Notes: generated from the sequence alone by a model not told the origin. A DNA stretch of 64,000 nt from Lyophyllum atratum (GCA_014905825.1 JACGCN010000011.1:248001-312000); one strand, 5' to 3'; shown: positions 12,113 to 24,346, counted from the first letter of the stretch. Program-made: numbers and translations.

Positions 12113-13094
12113 TCAAAAGTCACCAAAGGTTTTGTCGAGGTCCTTGTGCAGGAGGTCCCTCATTCCTGGGGGCAAAAGTGGCTCTTTTCCATCCGTGTCC
12201 GCGATGTATCCTTGGACTGGGTAAGTTGGCGTAGAGGAAACACGAACAGAATAACACACGGAATGGCATTTCCACAGACTCTCTAGCATTGAAACGGATG
12301 GTGGGGAACTCCTGAAAGTCAATTCAGCGAGCGTTCAGACCGAGTCGCACATCCAACGTACCACGTATGGTATGTCGACGAGGAGAGTCTTGTCCTGAAC
12401 GACGCGTTTTGTAACTCCGAGTGCCGTGTCAGTAGTCATTTGCACAGGTCCTAAATGTCGCGTCGGGAAACCCATTATCCGCAGTTCTGCAGTACGATCC
12501 CGCGGTGGATCGTCGCCTTCGAAAAGGCTTCAACGTCAATGTCGACATACGCAAGATCAGATATGTACCTAAAATTCCCTGGAGGACATGAATTGTAGGC
12601 TCCATAATGATAAACCAGTAGCCGAAATGGGACGTACTCCAAACAAGAACATATCGAATCGACCATCCCCGTCCTCAGGAGCCAGTACAGCCTCCGCTTT
12701 GGGATCAAGCAAGCAAACCTTATCCATGCCAATACCCTTTGACTTCATAAGATCTAGAACCCCAATTTCATGGCAGAGCGCGTCCGCTAAGCCGCTCTGC
12801 GATGACGGAAATGCGGCCGACAGCGACTCCCTTGAGGGCCTGGAGAGATGAGTGAAATGCACCTGGCCGTCTTGCCCTGCGAGACTGCGCATATGCTGCC
12901 GCAGAATGTTACACGTCAATTCCATCTATGAGTAGATAGGTGTTCGGACGGACCGCGTACTCCAGTTCAACCCATGGCGGAATGGACCTAGCGGTCTCCT
13001 CGTCCTCTTCCATGTGCTCTAGGTGGACACAGTTGACTGAGTAACCCGGGTATCGCATGAAATAAATGTTACCAATAACGTAGACGTAACTCAT
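12113..13094 (-). CDS. sfm1: SFM1-type SPOUT protein-arginine methyltransferase
   Basis: This matches the family of yeast Sfm1, a SPOUT-fold enzyme that methylates an arginine of ribosomal protein Rps3. The gene is in about seven short exons, so no single long frame reveals it. Reading minus: ATGAGTTACGTCTACGTTATTG spliced to AGCACATGGAAGAG gives VIEHMEEDEE; PPWVELEYA joins HMRSLAGQDGQVHFT; VCLLDPKAEAVLAPED and FDMFLFG follow; FG joins GILG, then DDPPRDRTAELR; MGFPTRHLGPVQMTTDTAL is the SAM-binding knot region; IPYV joins EFPTIRFNARESVEMPF; the end is PLLPPGMRDLLHKDL. All family motifs are present in order and every join is GT...AG, so the gene is probably functional. It ends at 12113, tail to tail with atg1. 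Confidence 0.88.
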
Positions 13095-13939
13095 CGCATG
13101 TACCAGCTGGAGGTGTTGCGCTGAGAGACAAGTAAATTTAGGACTGAATCGATGGGTACACAGATAAGACATCGTCCGATAAGATAAGATCTCAAGCAAT
13201 ACCAAATGACATCATTTCCCAAGGCATTCTTGTCCAGGTCGATCAGTGACAGTACTAGTAGCACTCTAGAGTATTCATCCATGGCGCGAAAATGACAAAA
13301 GATATACAGCAGATGTATATTTCAAAAGAAGAAATTTCAGTAGTTGACAGATCTTGAGCAGGAAATTGATGCATTCGAAATGCATGCCAGAATAATCGCC
13401 CACGAAGAACTTCAAGGCAGGAGGTAGGGAAGAAAAACAAATCACCCACGTCGTATTGTCAACCTAGGCAGAAAATCAAATATCCCCTAAAGGCTGCCTC
13501 CAAGCCTGTCGGGAGAGGAGGTGTAGGAAGTGCTTATAATGTCATTCAGAGACGACATCGAAAGGCTAAGACTTGAAGCTTGGAAAAGCTCGGAAGCCCG
13601 CCATAGACGAAGTCGAACTCACAAGGCTGTTCTCCCTTGCATGTTGGCCAACTGAAGTGATATTTGGAACCGCAGGATTATCACAGAAGTACACTGTTAA
13701 CCCAGGCGTTGTAAAGCTGAGTTTGTCCTGTCGTCAGACTTCCTTTCGCGTTGCATTGAGACAAACTCGAAGTTCCACCGTAGTCAAAAACAACATTAAG
13801 TAATTAGTCCAAACATTAAGCCGATGACCAATGTAGACGTAACAGGAAAGGAGTCCCTAAGTCGTAAGCCCTTCGTGATCATGAAGATATTTAGTATGAG
13901 AAATGTCCTTGCAGTATGGTAAATGTCCGTGATGTCAGC
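13095..13939. other. Stretch without a supported gene
   Basis: The sequence upstream of the methyltransferase gene and downstream of the small membrane protein gene contains only short frames on both strands, with no domain and no convincing splice chain. Nothing else was recognised. Confidence 0.5.
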
Positions 13940-14729
13940 TCAGGCCGCCGACGAGTCCGAATCTGCCTTATCGACGTGGGCTACATTGGCCGACAATCCG
14001 GCACCAGTTTTACGGGCTGATGTCTTAACAATAACCGCGGAAACCAGTGCTGATGGTGGTACTGTGAGGCCTTGATATTTAAGGATATAGAAATGGAAGA
14101 CATACAAAAGGCAAACAGCAAAAGGGAGACTGTGAACGTCGAACTCCCCAATCCGCACCAGAGGTTGGCATCGCCATCCGAATAGGTCTTGAAGTCGCAC
14201 TGCAGAGGAAATTGGGTTCCGAGCATGATGGTGAGAGCTGTAATGGGCAAGCGTCAACTCGACGAGTCGCAGAAACGTCCAATGAGAATAATTACCAAGC
14301 CAAGTGACGGCAAACACAGTGAACGATTTGAAGTGAGTTGAGGCTCGCGTAAGCGCGTGGGACGAAAGCGGCCTGTTGTTGCATGACAGTCTGCAGAATA
14401 GGATGAGGAAAGGCCCACTCGGCAGAAGATGGCGAACTCACAGCACACTGATCCATATCCATGTTACAAGTGCCCATCCCGCTGTGATCCCCGAAAAGAT
14501 TTCTGCGAAATAGCCTCAATAAACATCTCCTCTCACGGGTGACTGAGAGTGTACGTACGCATATAAGGTGCAAAGCCTTTGTTAATCGTGTTCACCGCAG
14601 CGATCACGGTTTCGCAGACACCCAAGGCCAGAGTCAAGCCTGGAAAGAGATCATTTCGATCAGAAACCGAAATCGAGATACCAATGCACCACACGTACTG
14701 TAGAACGTTGTGCGCAATTGGAACGGCAT
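13940..14729 (-). CDS. Small four-helix membrane protein (MARVEL-like topology)
   Basis: I reconstructed this from splice sites and hydrophobicity. From ATG 14729: MPFQLRTTFYS | LTLALGVCETVIAAVN | QIFSGITAGWALVTWIWISVL | a polar loop with CNNRP | SFTVFAVTWL | ALTIMLGT | QCDFKTYSDGDANLWCGLG | FTVSLLLFAF | LPPSALVSAVIV, ending in a charged tail DKADSDSSAA. Introns are 50-65 bases with good donors (GTACGT, GTGAGT, GTAATT, GTATGT), and all joins keep frame. The product is about 160 residues with roughly four hydrophobic segments and a Cys-containing loop between helices 3 and 4, as in fungal MARVEL-domain proteins. The topology is what I see; the family name is a guess. It could be any small multispan protein. 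Confidence 0.5.
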
Positions 14730-16448
14730 ATTGGCAGGATTCGTTAGAGTATCAGAAATGAGCTGAATGGCGGATGGGGGGAGCGACCTGAAGAACAGAA
14801 CCAACCGAGCAACCCTTCAAATAGTACAGAGTCTGGTGGCGCGTGATATGTTTGAAAAGCTGCGGAACGACAACATACTTCATTTGATGGCTTGGAAAAT
14901 CGGAGGAGGGATGTCCGGTCGACTTGGCAAGCAGAACACCGCCCCGAGGTCATTAGGACCATGTGATGAATGATCTGCGCAGTTTGATGGCGGACTTGCA
15001 TTGTGGTAAGCGAGAATAAGCGTCGAAGAACCCGAACAAGGCATCGCGGTCGCGTCGCGCTTCACGAAACTAACTTGAAACTAACCTCTGAAAACCTCAA
15101 ATTCAGATTGCCGAGTGGCGAAGATGATTGTCGATCACGCGAAGGCCATTTGAATTTCGGTGGTTCGACGTCGACCCTGACAACAGTCTCTTCGCCTCTT
15201 CTCGATATGCAATAGTAAAGTCTCGGTCCGTAGTCGAGCGTAGCCGCGAGTCCTAGAATATCACGAGAGAAGAAGCTTGCAGCTAGGATATTCTGCTAAG
15301 CGAATTCCTCAGTGATGGCCTGCGCAATGGCCGATTTTTTTTGTTTGGGTAGATCGTGATGAGAGTGCTTTCAGAGATAGTACTGGTAGTGCCAATGTCT
15401 CGGGAATGATTGAAGGCCGTATGCAAGGGATATAGAATGAACACAAGACGAGAGGATGGAAGTCGTCGAAGCCTGGGCTCCAGACTGCTTTGAGGAAGTA
15501 TAAAGTGAAGGGTTCAAGTGGCAAATGATCGAAAATCAGATACATGTCAGAAGGGAAGAAGATTAGATTAGATTGAATGAAATTGTTGACCACCTCTAGC
15601 CTTCATTAATCATTCTTTAGCCTACTGCGTCCATCTATCAACCCATTAGTATGATACAGCCCTTGATAGATGCATGCGACTAGCAGCCTTTGCGATGCTG
15701 TTAAGTACCATCCAGAACGACAATGCCACATTCAGCAACATTGACCGAAAGACCGCCAACTTTCAAGTGCCGCGATAGATCATGACCACACTAACCAAAC
15801 GCATTCAAATGACTACCGGATAACACCACAAGAAATAAAGAGCAGGATCGCGATCGCGAAGGATAGTGCTCCCTCGGTACACCAAACGCCACCCAAGGCG
15901 TCCATGTCGATATCAAGAGTACATAGCGAAGGAAACTGGATGCCTAATAGAACCAGGAGAGCTGATCACGACGTATTCAGCACAGAAAAACGAATCATGG
16001 ATGGGTCGTCAGAGTAAGGGAGGGGCCGGTATGGTACGGTACTAGAGAGGTGTGATGGATCTGTGACGTAGGAAAGGTCATTCAACTGGTTCAGACTCAG
16101 CGGTGGTGAGCTGGAAGTTACCATGGCCGACAATACAACATTCTGACAGTAGAAAAACGAGAGGAGAAACAAAAAAAATCATTAGGGTAGGGGGTGAGTT
16201 TCAAAATCATGAGCTGCTCGTAACAAAAATAGCGAGGCGCGTACATACGACGAGAGGAAAGAAAACGAGGAACATGCCATCGGACTCCATCCTATATACA
16301 AAGCATCCAACATTGACAGCAAGTCGCTGACGTCAAATGAACGAAATAAAAAAGCAAGAAACTCGTCTTCCGTCAGGTATAGATCGGGGCATCTTAGAAG
16401 CCATCGTTCGAGAAATGGCGCCCGCAGCCTAGCCACCAACGAGTCCAT
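14730..16448. other. Gene-poor stretch with a NACHT relic
   Basis: Apart from the short NACHT-like relic near 15.3 kb (separate entry) I see only short unrelated frames. The part from about 16.0 to 16.45 kb lies immediately 3' of the long disordered protein gene and probably includes its 3' UTR. Confidence 0.5.
15265..15342 (-). pseudogene. Relic of a NACHT P-loop exon
   Basis: On the minus strand this stretch reads SAIAQAITEEFA, a stop, NILAASFFSR. It lines up with SAIAQTIAEECAERKTLAASFFFSRG just after the Walker A motif of the two NACHT genes in this window (27.4-27.5 and 52.9-53.0 kb). It contains a stop, and no flanking NACHT sequence was recognised, so it is a fragment of a third, lost copy. 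Confidence 0.65.
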
Positions 16449-18867
16449 TCACGCCCCAGCCTTCTTCTTGTCATCGAAGAACGCCACGAGCTGACCGATA
16501 GGAACCTTCCCCACCGGCTTCGGCATCGCAATCTTCGCCCCCTCCTTATCCTGCCTCCTCAGCACCAACGGGTCCACAAACTTCCCCGTCGGGAAACTGC
16601 TTTCCGGGCCGGGGCCAGAAACAAGGCGTTCACTCGAGCGCGAGCGGATGCGCGGCTTAAGCGGCGTGACAGGTGTCTGCGGCGGCTGGAGGTTGGAGAA
16701 CCCGTACGCCGACTGCGCACGGAGTCTACGGTTCGACGCAGGCGACGGGGTTGAGGGTTTGTAGTCCCCGCCCGTGGCGTTCGCGAAGCGCGCTGCGGAC
16801 GACTTGCCGATGGTCTCATCCTGGAACTCATTCTCCTCGTCCGGTTCGTCATTGAGCTCATGAGGTGACGTCGAGAAAAAGGCCGTGCCCATGGCGGAGG
16901 TGGGCCGACGGGACAGGCGGGGCTCGGGGGTGAGATCGGGTGGAGAGACGATAGGTTCGCCAAGTGCGACTGTGTAGCGTTTGCGTGGCGTTGGGCTGAC
17001 GCTCGAGCGCCGTGGGGAGGGATACTTCGGTGGAGGAAGTCCCTGTGTAGGACTGGTGGCACGTGCTGCTTGGGCAGAGGTCCCACGTATGCTGGAGGAG
17101 ATGGAAGACGTGGAGGCGGTATTTAGCGTGGAGAGTCCCAGGCCCAGGCCAACGCCTGGTACGCCTGCGACAGAGAGAGGCCGAATTCGGGTAGCCGAAG
17201 TGATAGACGATGGTGGTGAGTTAGTTGGGGAGAAGACACCTTGGGAGAGGACGCTTGTGCCAGGTGGGGTTGCGTAGTCTCCTGTAGGATAGGGCAGCCG
17301 TGTACCTGAGGATTTGGAAGACGCCATCGGCGGGCTCGTGGACTCGCGGGCCGTGGCTGAGACGAGGCGGGAATGTTGTGGTGTCGAGACTGGCGATGTC
17401 GGGGGCACGACAGGGTTGTCATGCACGACAATGGTTGAAGTCGTGGGCGGTGCAACGGAGATCGGCCCTGGCTGACGAGAAGGTCCAGAAGAGAGGTTGG
17501 AAGGAGCAGTCGCAAGTTTCGCCATCTCACGACCGAGTATGCCAACCCGACCTTGAAGTTCTGTGATGTTGTCCTTCATATCCAGGAGGTCATGCTTAAC
17601 AGATGCGGATACATCTTCTCGCGAAGCTTCATGAACAGACGCTGCTTCCCCCTTGTGCTTGTCCTTTTCTTTCTCCTTGTCCACTAGCCACCTTTCGACG
17701 TCACTCATCCGCTCCTCTAGAGCACGGACATGACCGACGGTCCATTTCTCGAGCTTCTCAAATCTCTTCGCGATGGTGAGGAGAGTTGCAGGCATGTCCA
17801 ACGTGCCTTGCGCATTGAAATGAGCGTAGAGGAGCGGGGCCTCCCTCGATGGCGATGACGACGCGGCATCGCTTGAGCGCATAGGCGAAGGCGTCAAGTT
17901 TGGCGGCAAATTGGATAAATTAGGACGTGATGGGGTCGGAGAGGATGGGGATGCTGGTACCGGCTTCCTATGCGGCGGCGGCGGATGCGGAATATTGAGG
18001 TTCAAGGAAGCAGGATCGTTGTACTTGTCCTGAGCGTTGGCGGACCATTCCTTATCCTGCTCTTTCTCCTTCCCTTTCCCCCTCTTGTCCTTCTCCCGCG
18101 CTTTGGCTTCCAAAATGACTTGCTGCGCCGGTGTGAGTGGGTCCTTGTCCTTTGTCGGCGTCAGCTTGTTTTTCGCTGCCGTCCACCAATTCGTGCCGTC
18201 CTTTTGCGAGTTCGAAGGTGAAGGTGGGTTTGACCCAGTCTGCGAGCGCGAAGGCGGCGGTGGAAGGCTCCTTGTGATCTCCATCATTGCTAGGACGCGT
18301 TCCTCGACCAACTGCCTCTCTTCGGCCTCTCTGGTCAAGATCCGCTCAGCCTCTCGCCTGCTTCTATCTCTCTCGCGTTCTGCTTCAGCCTCTAATTCAG
18401 CGTCGGTGGGCATAAGTCCTGGAGATCGTGGTGCCATATTCCCGAGAAAATTCCCGACGCGCTGGGTGAAGCTGGCAGCAAGCTGTGAAACAGATGAGGA
18501 TGGCGAAGGTGATCGCTCAGGCCACCTTCCTCGGTCGTGAAAATCTTCATCATCCTCGCCATCTTCCGAGACTTCGTCGGGGTCGATGCCCGTGAACGTG
18601 TCCGGGACAAACCCATTCCGCAGTGGTGACGGTGGCCGACCTGCTGGCGGTCGATAACCCTCCGGCTGTATACCAAAGTTTTCTCTTAGCTCAAGCTCGA
18701 CTTGAAGATCTTTAGAACAGGTAAAAATCACGAACTGGATTGAGGGAAGAATTGGATGCTGGCGAAGTCAGTCTCCTCTGTTGTTTCTGCGTTGGACCTG
18801 GACCAGGAAGTTGAAGATTGCTCTGGCTCAGGGAGTGGGTCGAGCGGTGCGACGGCGAGTGGGCCAT
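16449..18867 (-). CDS. Large disordered protein with a central coiled coil, function unknown
   Basis: One very long exon (18731-16449) plus an upstream exon starting MAHSPSHRSTHSLSQS at 18867. They can be joined by an intron of about 70 bases from SSLNP to PEGYRPPAGRPPSP. The protein is Ser/Pro/Thr-rich throughout. A charged helix with Arg/Glu repeats lies about 18.30-18.40 kb (AELEAEAERERDRSRREAER), a Lys/Glu region about 18.05-18.15 kb, and a second predicted coiled coil about 17.55-17.80 kb (FEKLEKWTVGHVRALEERM, MKDNITELQGRVGILGREM). It ends GQLVAFFDDKKKAGA. No catalytic domain is visible. Composition suggests a cytoskeletal, polarity or vesicle-coat adaptor, but that is speculation. The single 2.3-kb open frame and biased composition make it a real gene. 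Confidence 0.8.
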
Positions 18868-19239
18868 GATCACCGGCAGAGCTCCTCGCCCACTGGTCCC
18901 TCGCGATTTCTCCTGGCTCGACTTGAAGGTGGTGGAAAACAATGAACTCCCAAGTCTCGTGACCCTATCGACGTCGTGACCGAAATTGGCGCGCGGGGTT
19001 TCAACTCGAACTTCGCTCTTACACTCCAACTTCAAAACTCACACCTCCTCAGGAAATGAAGGCTTCTGACGCCCTATCGATCATATAGTATGTCCCAGCT
19101 GCGTATGATACACGTGGATAGTGCATGGCTACCGAAAAGCTGTGAAGTGCGGAGGAGCTGTGGCCGGACGAAAGGAACCTTATAAAGAAAGACTGAGCCT
19201 TCCTGGCACTGTCATCGTTGCAGCACTCCATATTCTGGG

Positions 19240-22200
19240 ATGCTTGCCCTCGGCGACAATTTTACTCGCCTACTGATTCTTCTTTCCATTCCAGTAATTC
19301 TTACTGCTATTTTGGCAAACCCTTGGAGATTCAGAGCGGTAAGTCTATGCCATCTAACCTGGCGTGATTGTTGACGGAGCATCATTTGGCAGAAGGCAGA
19401 CAGCTTCCATGACTTTAACCTAGGTATTAAGGAACTAGCTCCCGGAGATGATCCTACCGTCGAGTGAGTGTTAATTTGGACGACCTGCCTGTCAAGCTTT
19501 GACAGCGGTCTCCCCAGCATTGTGGCTATTCATGGACTGAATGGGGATCGTGATGCGGCGTGGACGCACAGTGGCAGCGGCGTACTCTGGCTTCGCGACC
19601 TTTTACCCTCTGAAATTGGAACTGCAAGGATTCTGACTTATGGTTACGATGCAAACACTACCGGCGATCGGTCAACGCACCAGACCGCTCAGAGACACGC
19701 GGAAGATTTTCTGGCAAAGCTCGCAATCTTCCGAGAAAAAACTAATGTATGTATCTGGCATCAACTTATTGAATGGCCTACTCAAGGAGGTTAAAGACAA
19801 GGGAGCGACCAATCGTGTTCGTGGTTCATAGTCTCGGTGGAATAATCCTCAAACAGGTATGTGCAGATCCTTGAACGGTTTATATCAACTCACGTCTCGA
19901 CGTAGGCCCTGTTCCATGCATATCCCGCGGGTCCAAGTCATCTTTCTGACCATAAGGCGATCCAAGTGTCGACCTCGGGAATTATATTCTTGGGCACCCC
20001 GCACCAGGGTGCGAAGGGTGTGTCACTAGGCCTGATTGTGCTTCAAATCCAATCATTTTACTATTCGACAAGCAGTGGAGTTCTTGAGAACCTGGCACCC
20101 GATTCCGAGTTTCTCGAAACACAGCAAGCTCATTTCACTTCGATCAGCGAGCGAATTGACGTGAAGTTCTTCTATGAGGCACACGCAACTCGTTTGCCTG
20201 GCGGTCGGCAGATAATGGTCAGCATTATCACGTCCTTCCCTTTATGATCGACGCTAAGAGTGACCGACATTTCTAGCTGGTTCCAAGGTCGTCTGCCGTC
20301 GTTCCCGGGGTACGCGATGCTGAAGCCATTGCTATCAACAAAGACCACAGTGGCATGTCAAAGTTCGCATCATCCGGCGACGACGATTTTCAAACCGTGC
20401 TCGAATCCTTGCGGGTCATGGTGAAGAAGGCGCCACAGAAGATCCAACGCGAGTGGATGCGATACAAGAGAACCGAGAGTTAGTCCAGCAATATCATGAA
20501 AATGTTCATAGTGTAACCAATCTGTGATAGTCCTGCGCCGAGATCAAAGCATCATCAGCTACGTCCCAGGTCCCAGCCAACATTTTACTGGGCGCACTGG
20601 CCACCTAGCAGACCTTCAAAATCTCTTTTTCGGCCGGAGAAACGAAGACACGCAGCAGCGAGTTTTGCTGCACGGTATTGCAGGCGTTGGGAAAACGCAA
20701 ATTGCACTCAAGTTCGCTGAACTGAACGCAGGCAGGTAAAGGCTATCCCGATATTCCGGCTGTCATTTTCTGACTCGAGACCTGAACGTTAATCAGGTTC
20801 TGGCGCATCTTTTGGGTGGATGCGAACAACACCGAAACCATTGAATCAAGTCTGCGAACAATCGCCATCGACGATCCAGAGGCCAAGGCGTCGGGCGTAC
20901 CCGAGTCTGCTCAATCTGTTCTCCGTTGGATCTCTCGCGCTGAAGGCGAATGGTTGCTCGTGTTCGACAATGCAGATCGGGACTCCAGCCTCATAGCCAA
21001 ATATCTGCCGCCCGGAAACCGTGGCAATATTCTTGTTACGAGTCTGACGCGCGAGATGGGGCATGTTATCTCCCGCTCCATCGAGATTGAGGAAATGGAG
21101 GATGGCGATTCCATTACGTTGCTGCTGACTGCTGCTCGGCTGGACATTTCATCTGAAGAATTACGGCTGGAGGCGCGTAGGATTGTCACCGAGCTTTCGT
21201 TCTTACCACTTGCAGTCGACCAAGCTGGAACTGCGATTGCGCGAGGCCTCGTCGACCTTAACGGCTATCTCGTGATGTACTCCAACCACAGGCAACGGCT
21301 CATGGCCTATCCCTCATTCAAAGGCGCTACCAATTATGGTCGAGCGGTGTACGGCACATGGGACATGCTGTTCGATGCGATCAACAGCCAGCGCGCGACT
21401 AGCACCAGTGCGGAAAGCGCCATCATCGTCTTGGAGACGTTTGCATTCCTCCACCCGCAAAATATACAGGAAGACATATTTCGACGTGCAGCTGAAAACA
21501 GCGACGCGACCAGCCCATTCCCTCTCGCGCTCGATAAACACGGACAATGGGATCCTTTTCCCTTCAACGAGGGCATCGAGATGCTGCTTTCATACTCTCT
21601 CATCCGAAGGGGAGGAACAGGAAAGTCGTATGCCGTCCACCGCCTCGTGCACAACTGGAGCCGGGACAGGATGAAGCCGACTGAGCAGGTGGAGAAGTGT
21701 GGATCTACGAAGCGTATTCTGGTTCTCTCGATCCCGATGGGGGATATGAGCTCAGAGTACGCCTTCCGAAGGATGATCCTCCCTCACATCAAGGCGAACC
21801 GCCAGTACGCTGCAGAAGTCGACGCCCCCGCATCCCATGACGATGACGAATTTAACAAGTATTGGCGTGTCTACTCCGATAATGTCTATGGGAAGGATGC
21901 TGAGGATATGATTTCGCAGTCTGTGGAGTGGAGGAAAGCTATGTATGGGCTAGACGATCCCAACACACTTGACAGTATGGATCGATTGGTCGTGGCATAC
22001 CAACAAAATGAAAAGTGGGAGGATGCTGAGCGGCTTGGAGTGGCAGTCGTGGAGGGACGATCGAAGCTCATGGGCCCGGATGATCGAAGCACGCTGGGCA
22101 CCATGTCGAACTTGGCGTTGACGTACAAGAGTCAGCGCAAGCCAAGGGAGGCGGAGAAACTGGGACTGGAGGTGTTGGAGAGGAAACGGAGAACTTTGGG

Positions 22201-22720
22201 CCCTGAGCATCCTGACCTCCTGCCCACGATGGCCAACTTGGCATCGACATACGCCGATCTGGAGCAATGGGAAGAGGGTGAACGGCTGGCGGTCGAGGCC
22301 ATCAAGATGACTAGGAAGCTAGTCGGGGCGGAGCATCCAAGGATGATCGTCAGGCAACTCATTCTCCTGCGGGTATACATCGGTCAGGGAAGGCTGGATG
22401 TCGCTGAGAAGCTAGCGCTGCATGTCTTGATGATGAGTAAGGAGCTGCATGGAACGGAAAATCCGACGACTTTGATGTGCATGTCATACCTGGGCATGGT
22501 GTACTATCATCAAGACAATACGGCGAAGGCTGTGGAAATCCTGGATCAAGCGTTGACGACGGGCCAGACCGTGCTGGAGCCGGGTCATCCGGACCTTTTG
22601 AGGTTCCAAGTCAACCTAGATTACCTGACGCGGCGAGCGACTGAAGAGATGAGTTCTACCAAGGGTCTGCATACCAATTCGAGAGAGGAGAGATTTGTAT
22701 ATCGTCGATGGAATACATAA
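19240..22720 (+). CDS. NLR-type receptor: SesB-like alpha/beta hydrolase, NB-ARC, TPR
   Basis: Order of parts: a short N-terminal hydrophobic segment (LLILLSIPVILTAILA, residues about 11-26); an alpha/beta hydrolase of the SesB/PGAP1-like kind with AIHGLNGDRDAAW (about 19.53 kb), VVHSLGG carrying the nucleophile Ser (about 19.83 kb) and GIIFLGTPHQGA (about 19.98 kb); a linker and YVPGPSQHFTGR; an NB-ARC ATPase with Walker A GIAGVGKTQIA (20.68 kb) and Walker B WLLVFDNAD (20.96 kb); a winged-helix-like region with YAVHRLVHNWSRD (21.63 kb); then about five 42-residue kinesin-light-chain-type TPRs (21.95-22.62 kb). Fungal proteins with this layout act in self/non-self recognition and programmed cell death; this is family knowledge. 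The gene starts at ATG 19240, has short introns in the hydrolase part and one 1.9-kb last exon (20816-22720). No break was seen, so it is probably active. Confidence 0.9.
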
Positions 22721-23011
22721 AGCCTGCAAGGTTCCAATACTGAAAAGCTGACTCGATGGCATTTTATGTAGCTGCATAGTGTTACTGGATTGCAAGTGTA
22801 CCTCAGGCTGAACGGGTAAGCCATAAATTTGGATGTTCCCACACGCGGCTAGCTGCCGTTGCCTCTTACCACGATGCACAAGAGTCTGAGGCCTGAGGAG
22901 CGTCCCCCACGGGTTATGTGCTCGACGCTGACATACAGGAGCTTGTGGGCTTACAACTGCTTTGTTTCATGATGAACAACTACCATGAGACCGCTTCAGC
23001 ACCCCTGGCTA

Positions 23012-23017
23012 TATAAA
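23012..23017 (+). promoter_or_regulatory. TATA box before the SDR copy in arm A
   Basis: TATAAA lies 38 bases before the start codon at 23050, in GGCTATATAAACCG. The related copy in arm B has TATACA-type sequence at the matching place (about 57.40 kb), so the promoter was duplicated with the gene. Confidence 0.45.
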
Positions 23018-23049
23018 CCGACTTCGTTGCTCAAACCGTGCAACCTCAA

Positions 23050-24346
23050 ATGTCTGGATTGATCCTAGTGAGTGCTACTTTTCACCGCCGATGCATCAAT
23101 GACGAGATACTAACTCCCTAAACCTCTCCACAGCTCGCAGGGGTTTCTGAATCGTTGGACTCGCATATCGCGCTGCAACTGCTGGAGAAAGGGTATCGTG
23201 TCAGAGCGTACGTCTCTCTCCTTTCCCCCTCTCTGGAGTCATGGTTTCACCTTGACAAGCCACTAGTACAGCCCCTGTCGCCAAAGTCGCCGAACGAAGG
23301 AAGGACTACGCAGAATTCGGGGATGAATTTCGAGGTCCTTGAAGTCTCTGACATCAGCGCCACCCATTCCCCGACGCTTTCAAGAGCGTTGACGCCGTCA
23401 CCCATTCTGACGCGTCGCTGCCAGAGCGCCAGAACGCCGAGATCGTGCTTAAGGTGAATCCTTCGACCTTGATATACAACTTTCAAAGTCTTATGCGTTG
23501 CTTTGTTGATAGAATGCGCTAGATGGCATCAATGTCGTCCGCCAAGCTGAAAAAGGGATCAAGTGCCTTGTCGATCAGCCCCGCAGAAAGAACCAAAAGA
23601 TGTACACCGGCCAAGGTTCGTCTTTCATACTACCTACCACTCACGTTACATCCAAAACGCTTACGATCTATTTATTACAATAGACTGCTACCCAACCAGT
23701 GGAGAGCAAGGCATCTCAGGCTCCAAAATGGACCTACCGCGCCGCCACTGCCCGTATGTCCTCTCCTTCCTTCTTCACCACCCGTTCGGCTACGACCAAC
23801 ATGCTATCCCTACACTCAACACTCCATACCTCGTCGGCCCCTTTGCCGAAACCTTCAGGCTGCCCCAAGGCGCCTAAATACGCCATGTCCACCAGCCTCC
23901 ACACCTACCGCCTCCTCCTCTTCCTCCACCCCTCTGGCCGCTTCCCGGCCTCCGCGGGGCAGGTCGACGTCCGCGATATCGCCAAGGCCCGTGTGCCCGC
24001 TCTCACCTTTCCGCGTTCCTCCTCCTCCTCCCCCTCCTCCTCCACCTCTCAGCGCAAACGCATACTCGTCGCATCCGCGCACCCCTTCGATCTCCTCGCG
24101 ATCCTTAAACTCCTCGCTGAAAAGAGGCCTAAGTTGAAGGACCGGCTGACGAAGAAGGAGCCGCCGGCGTACCCGCCTGATCGGATGCCGATTGATTTTT
24201 GGAGGGTGGAGGAGGTGTTGGGATTGAAGAAGGAAGGGTTCCGGACAGTTGAGGAGACGGTGTTGGGGGCTATTGATAGCGAGCTTGAGGTGGAGAGGGA
24301 GTGGATGCAGCAGGGACATCGTGTTGATATTCCCCAGGATAGCTAA
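23050..24346 (+). pseudogene. NAD(P)-dependent reductase pseudogene (extended SDR, GRE2/DFR-like), arm A copy
   Basis: The family contains NADPH-dependent carbonyl reductases related to dihydroflavonol reductase and yeast Gre2. Exon layout matches the intact paralogue at 49.5-50.8 kb. Several lesions are visible. The nucleotide-binding GxxGxxG, GASGFVG in the arm B copy, reads GVSESLD here. The region after DGINVVRQAEKGIKCLV has lost bases, so the SSIAT...NPAER segment is out of frame. A Pro-rich shifted frame replaces the expected VNPPYLHGPFAE region. The final exon (about 23.95-24.346 kb) is still well preserved: VDVRDIAKAR, FRTVEETVLGAIDSELEVEREW. With the cofactor loop destroyed and the frame broken, an active enzyme is very unlikely. 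Confidence 0.8.

Noticed and set aside
16559..17545. Minus-strand frames of 140 and 175 codons within the large disordered-protein gene
   Set aside because: Alternative-frame shadows of the 760-codon exon, rich in Pro/Arg/Ser as expected from its composition.
23523..24137. A 204-codon plus-strand frame in the arm A SDR pseudogene
   Set aside because: It is a Pro/Ser-rich out-of-frame reading of SDR sequence. Homology to the reductase lies in other frames.
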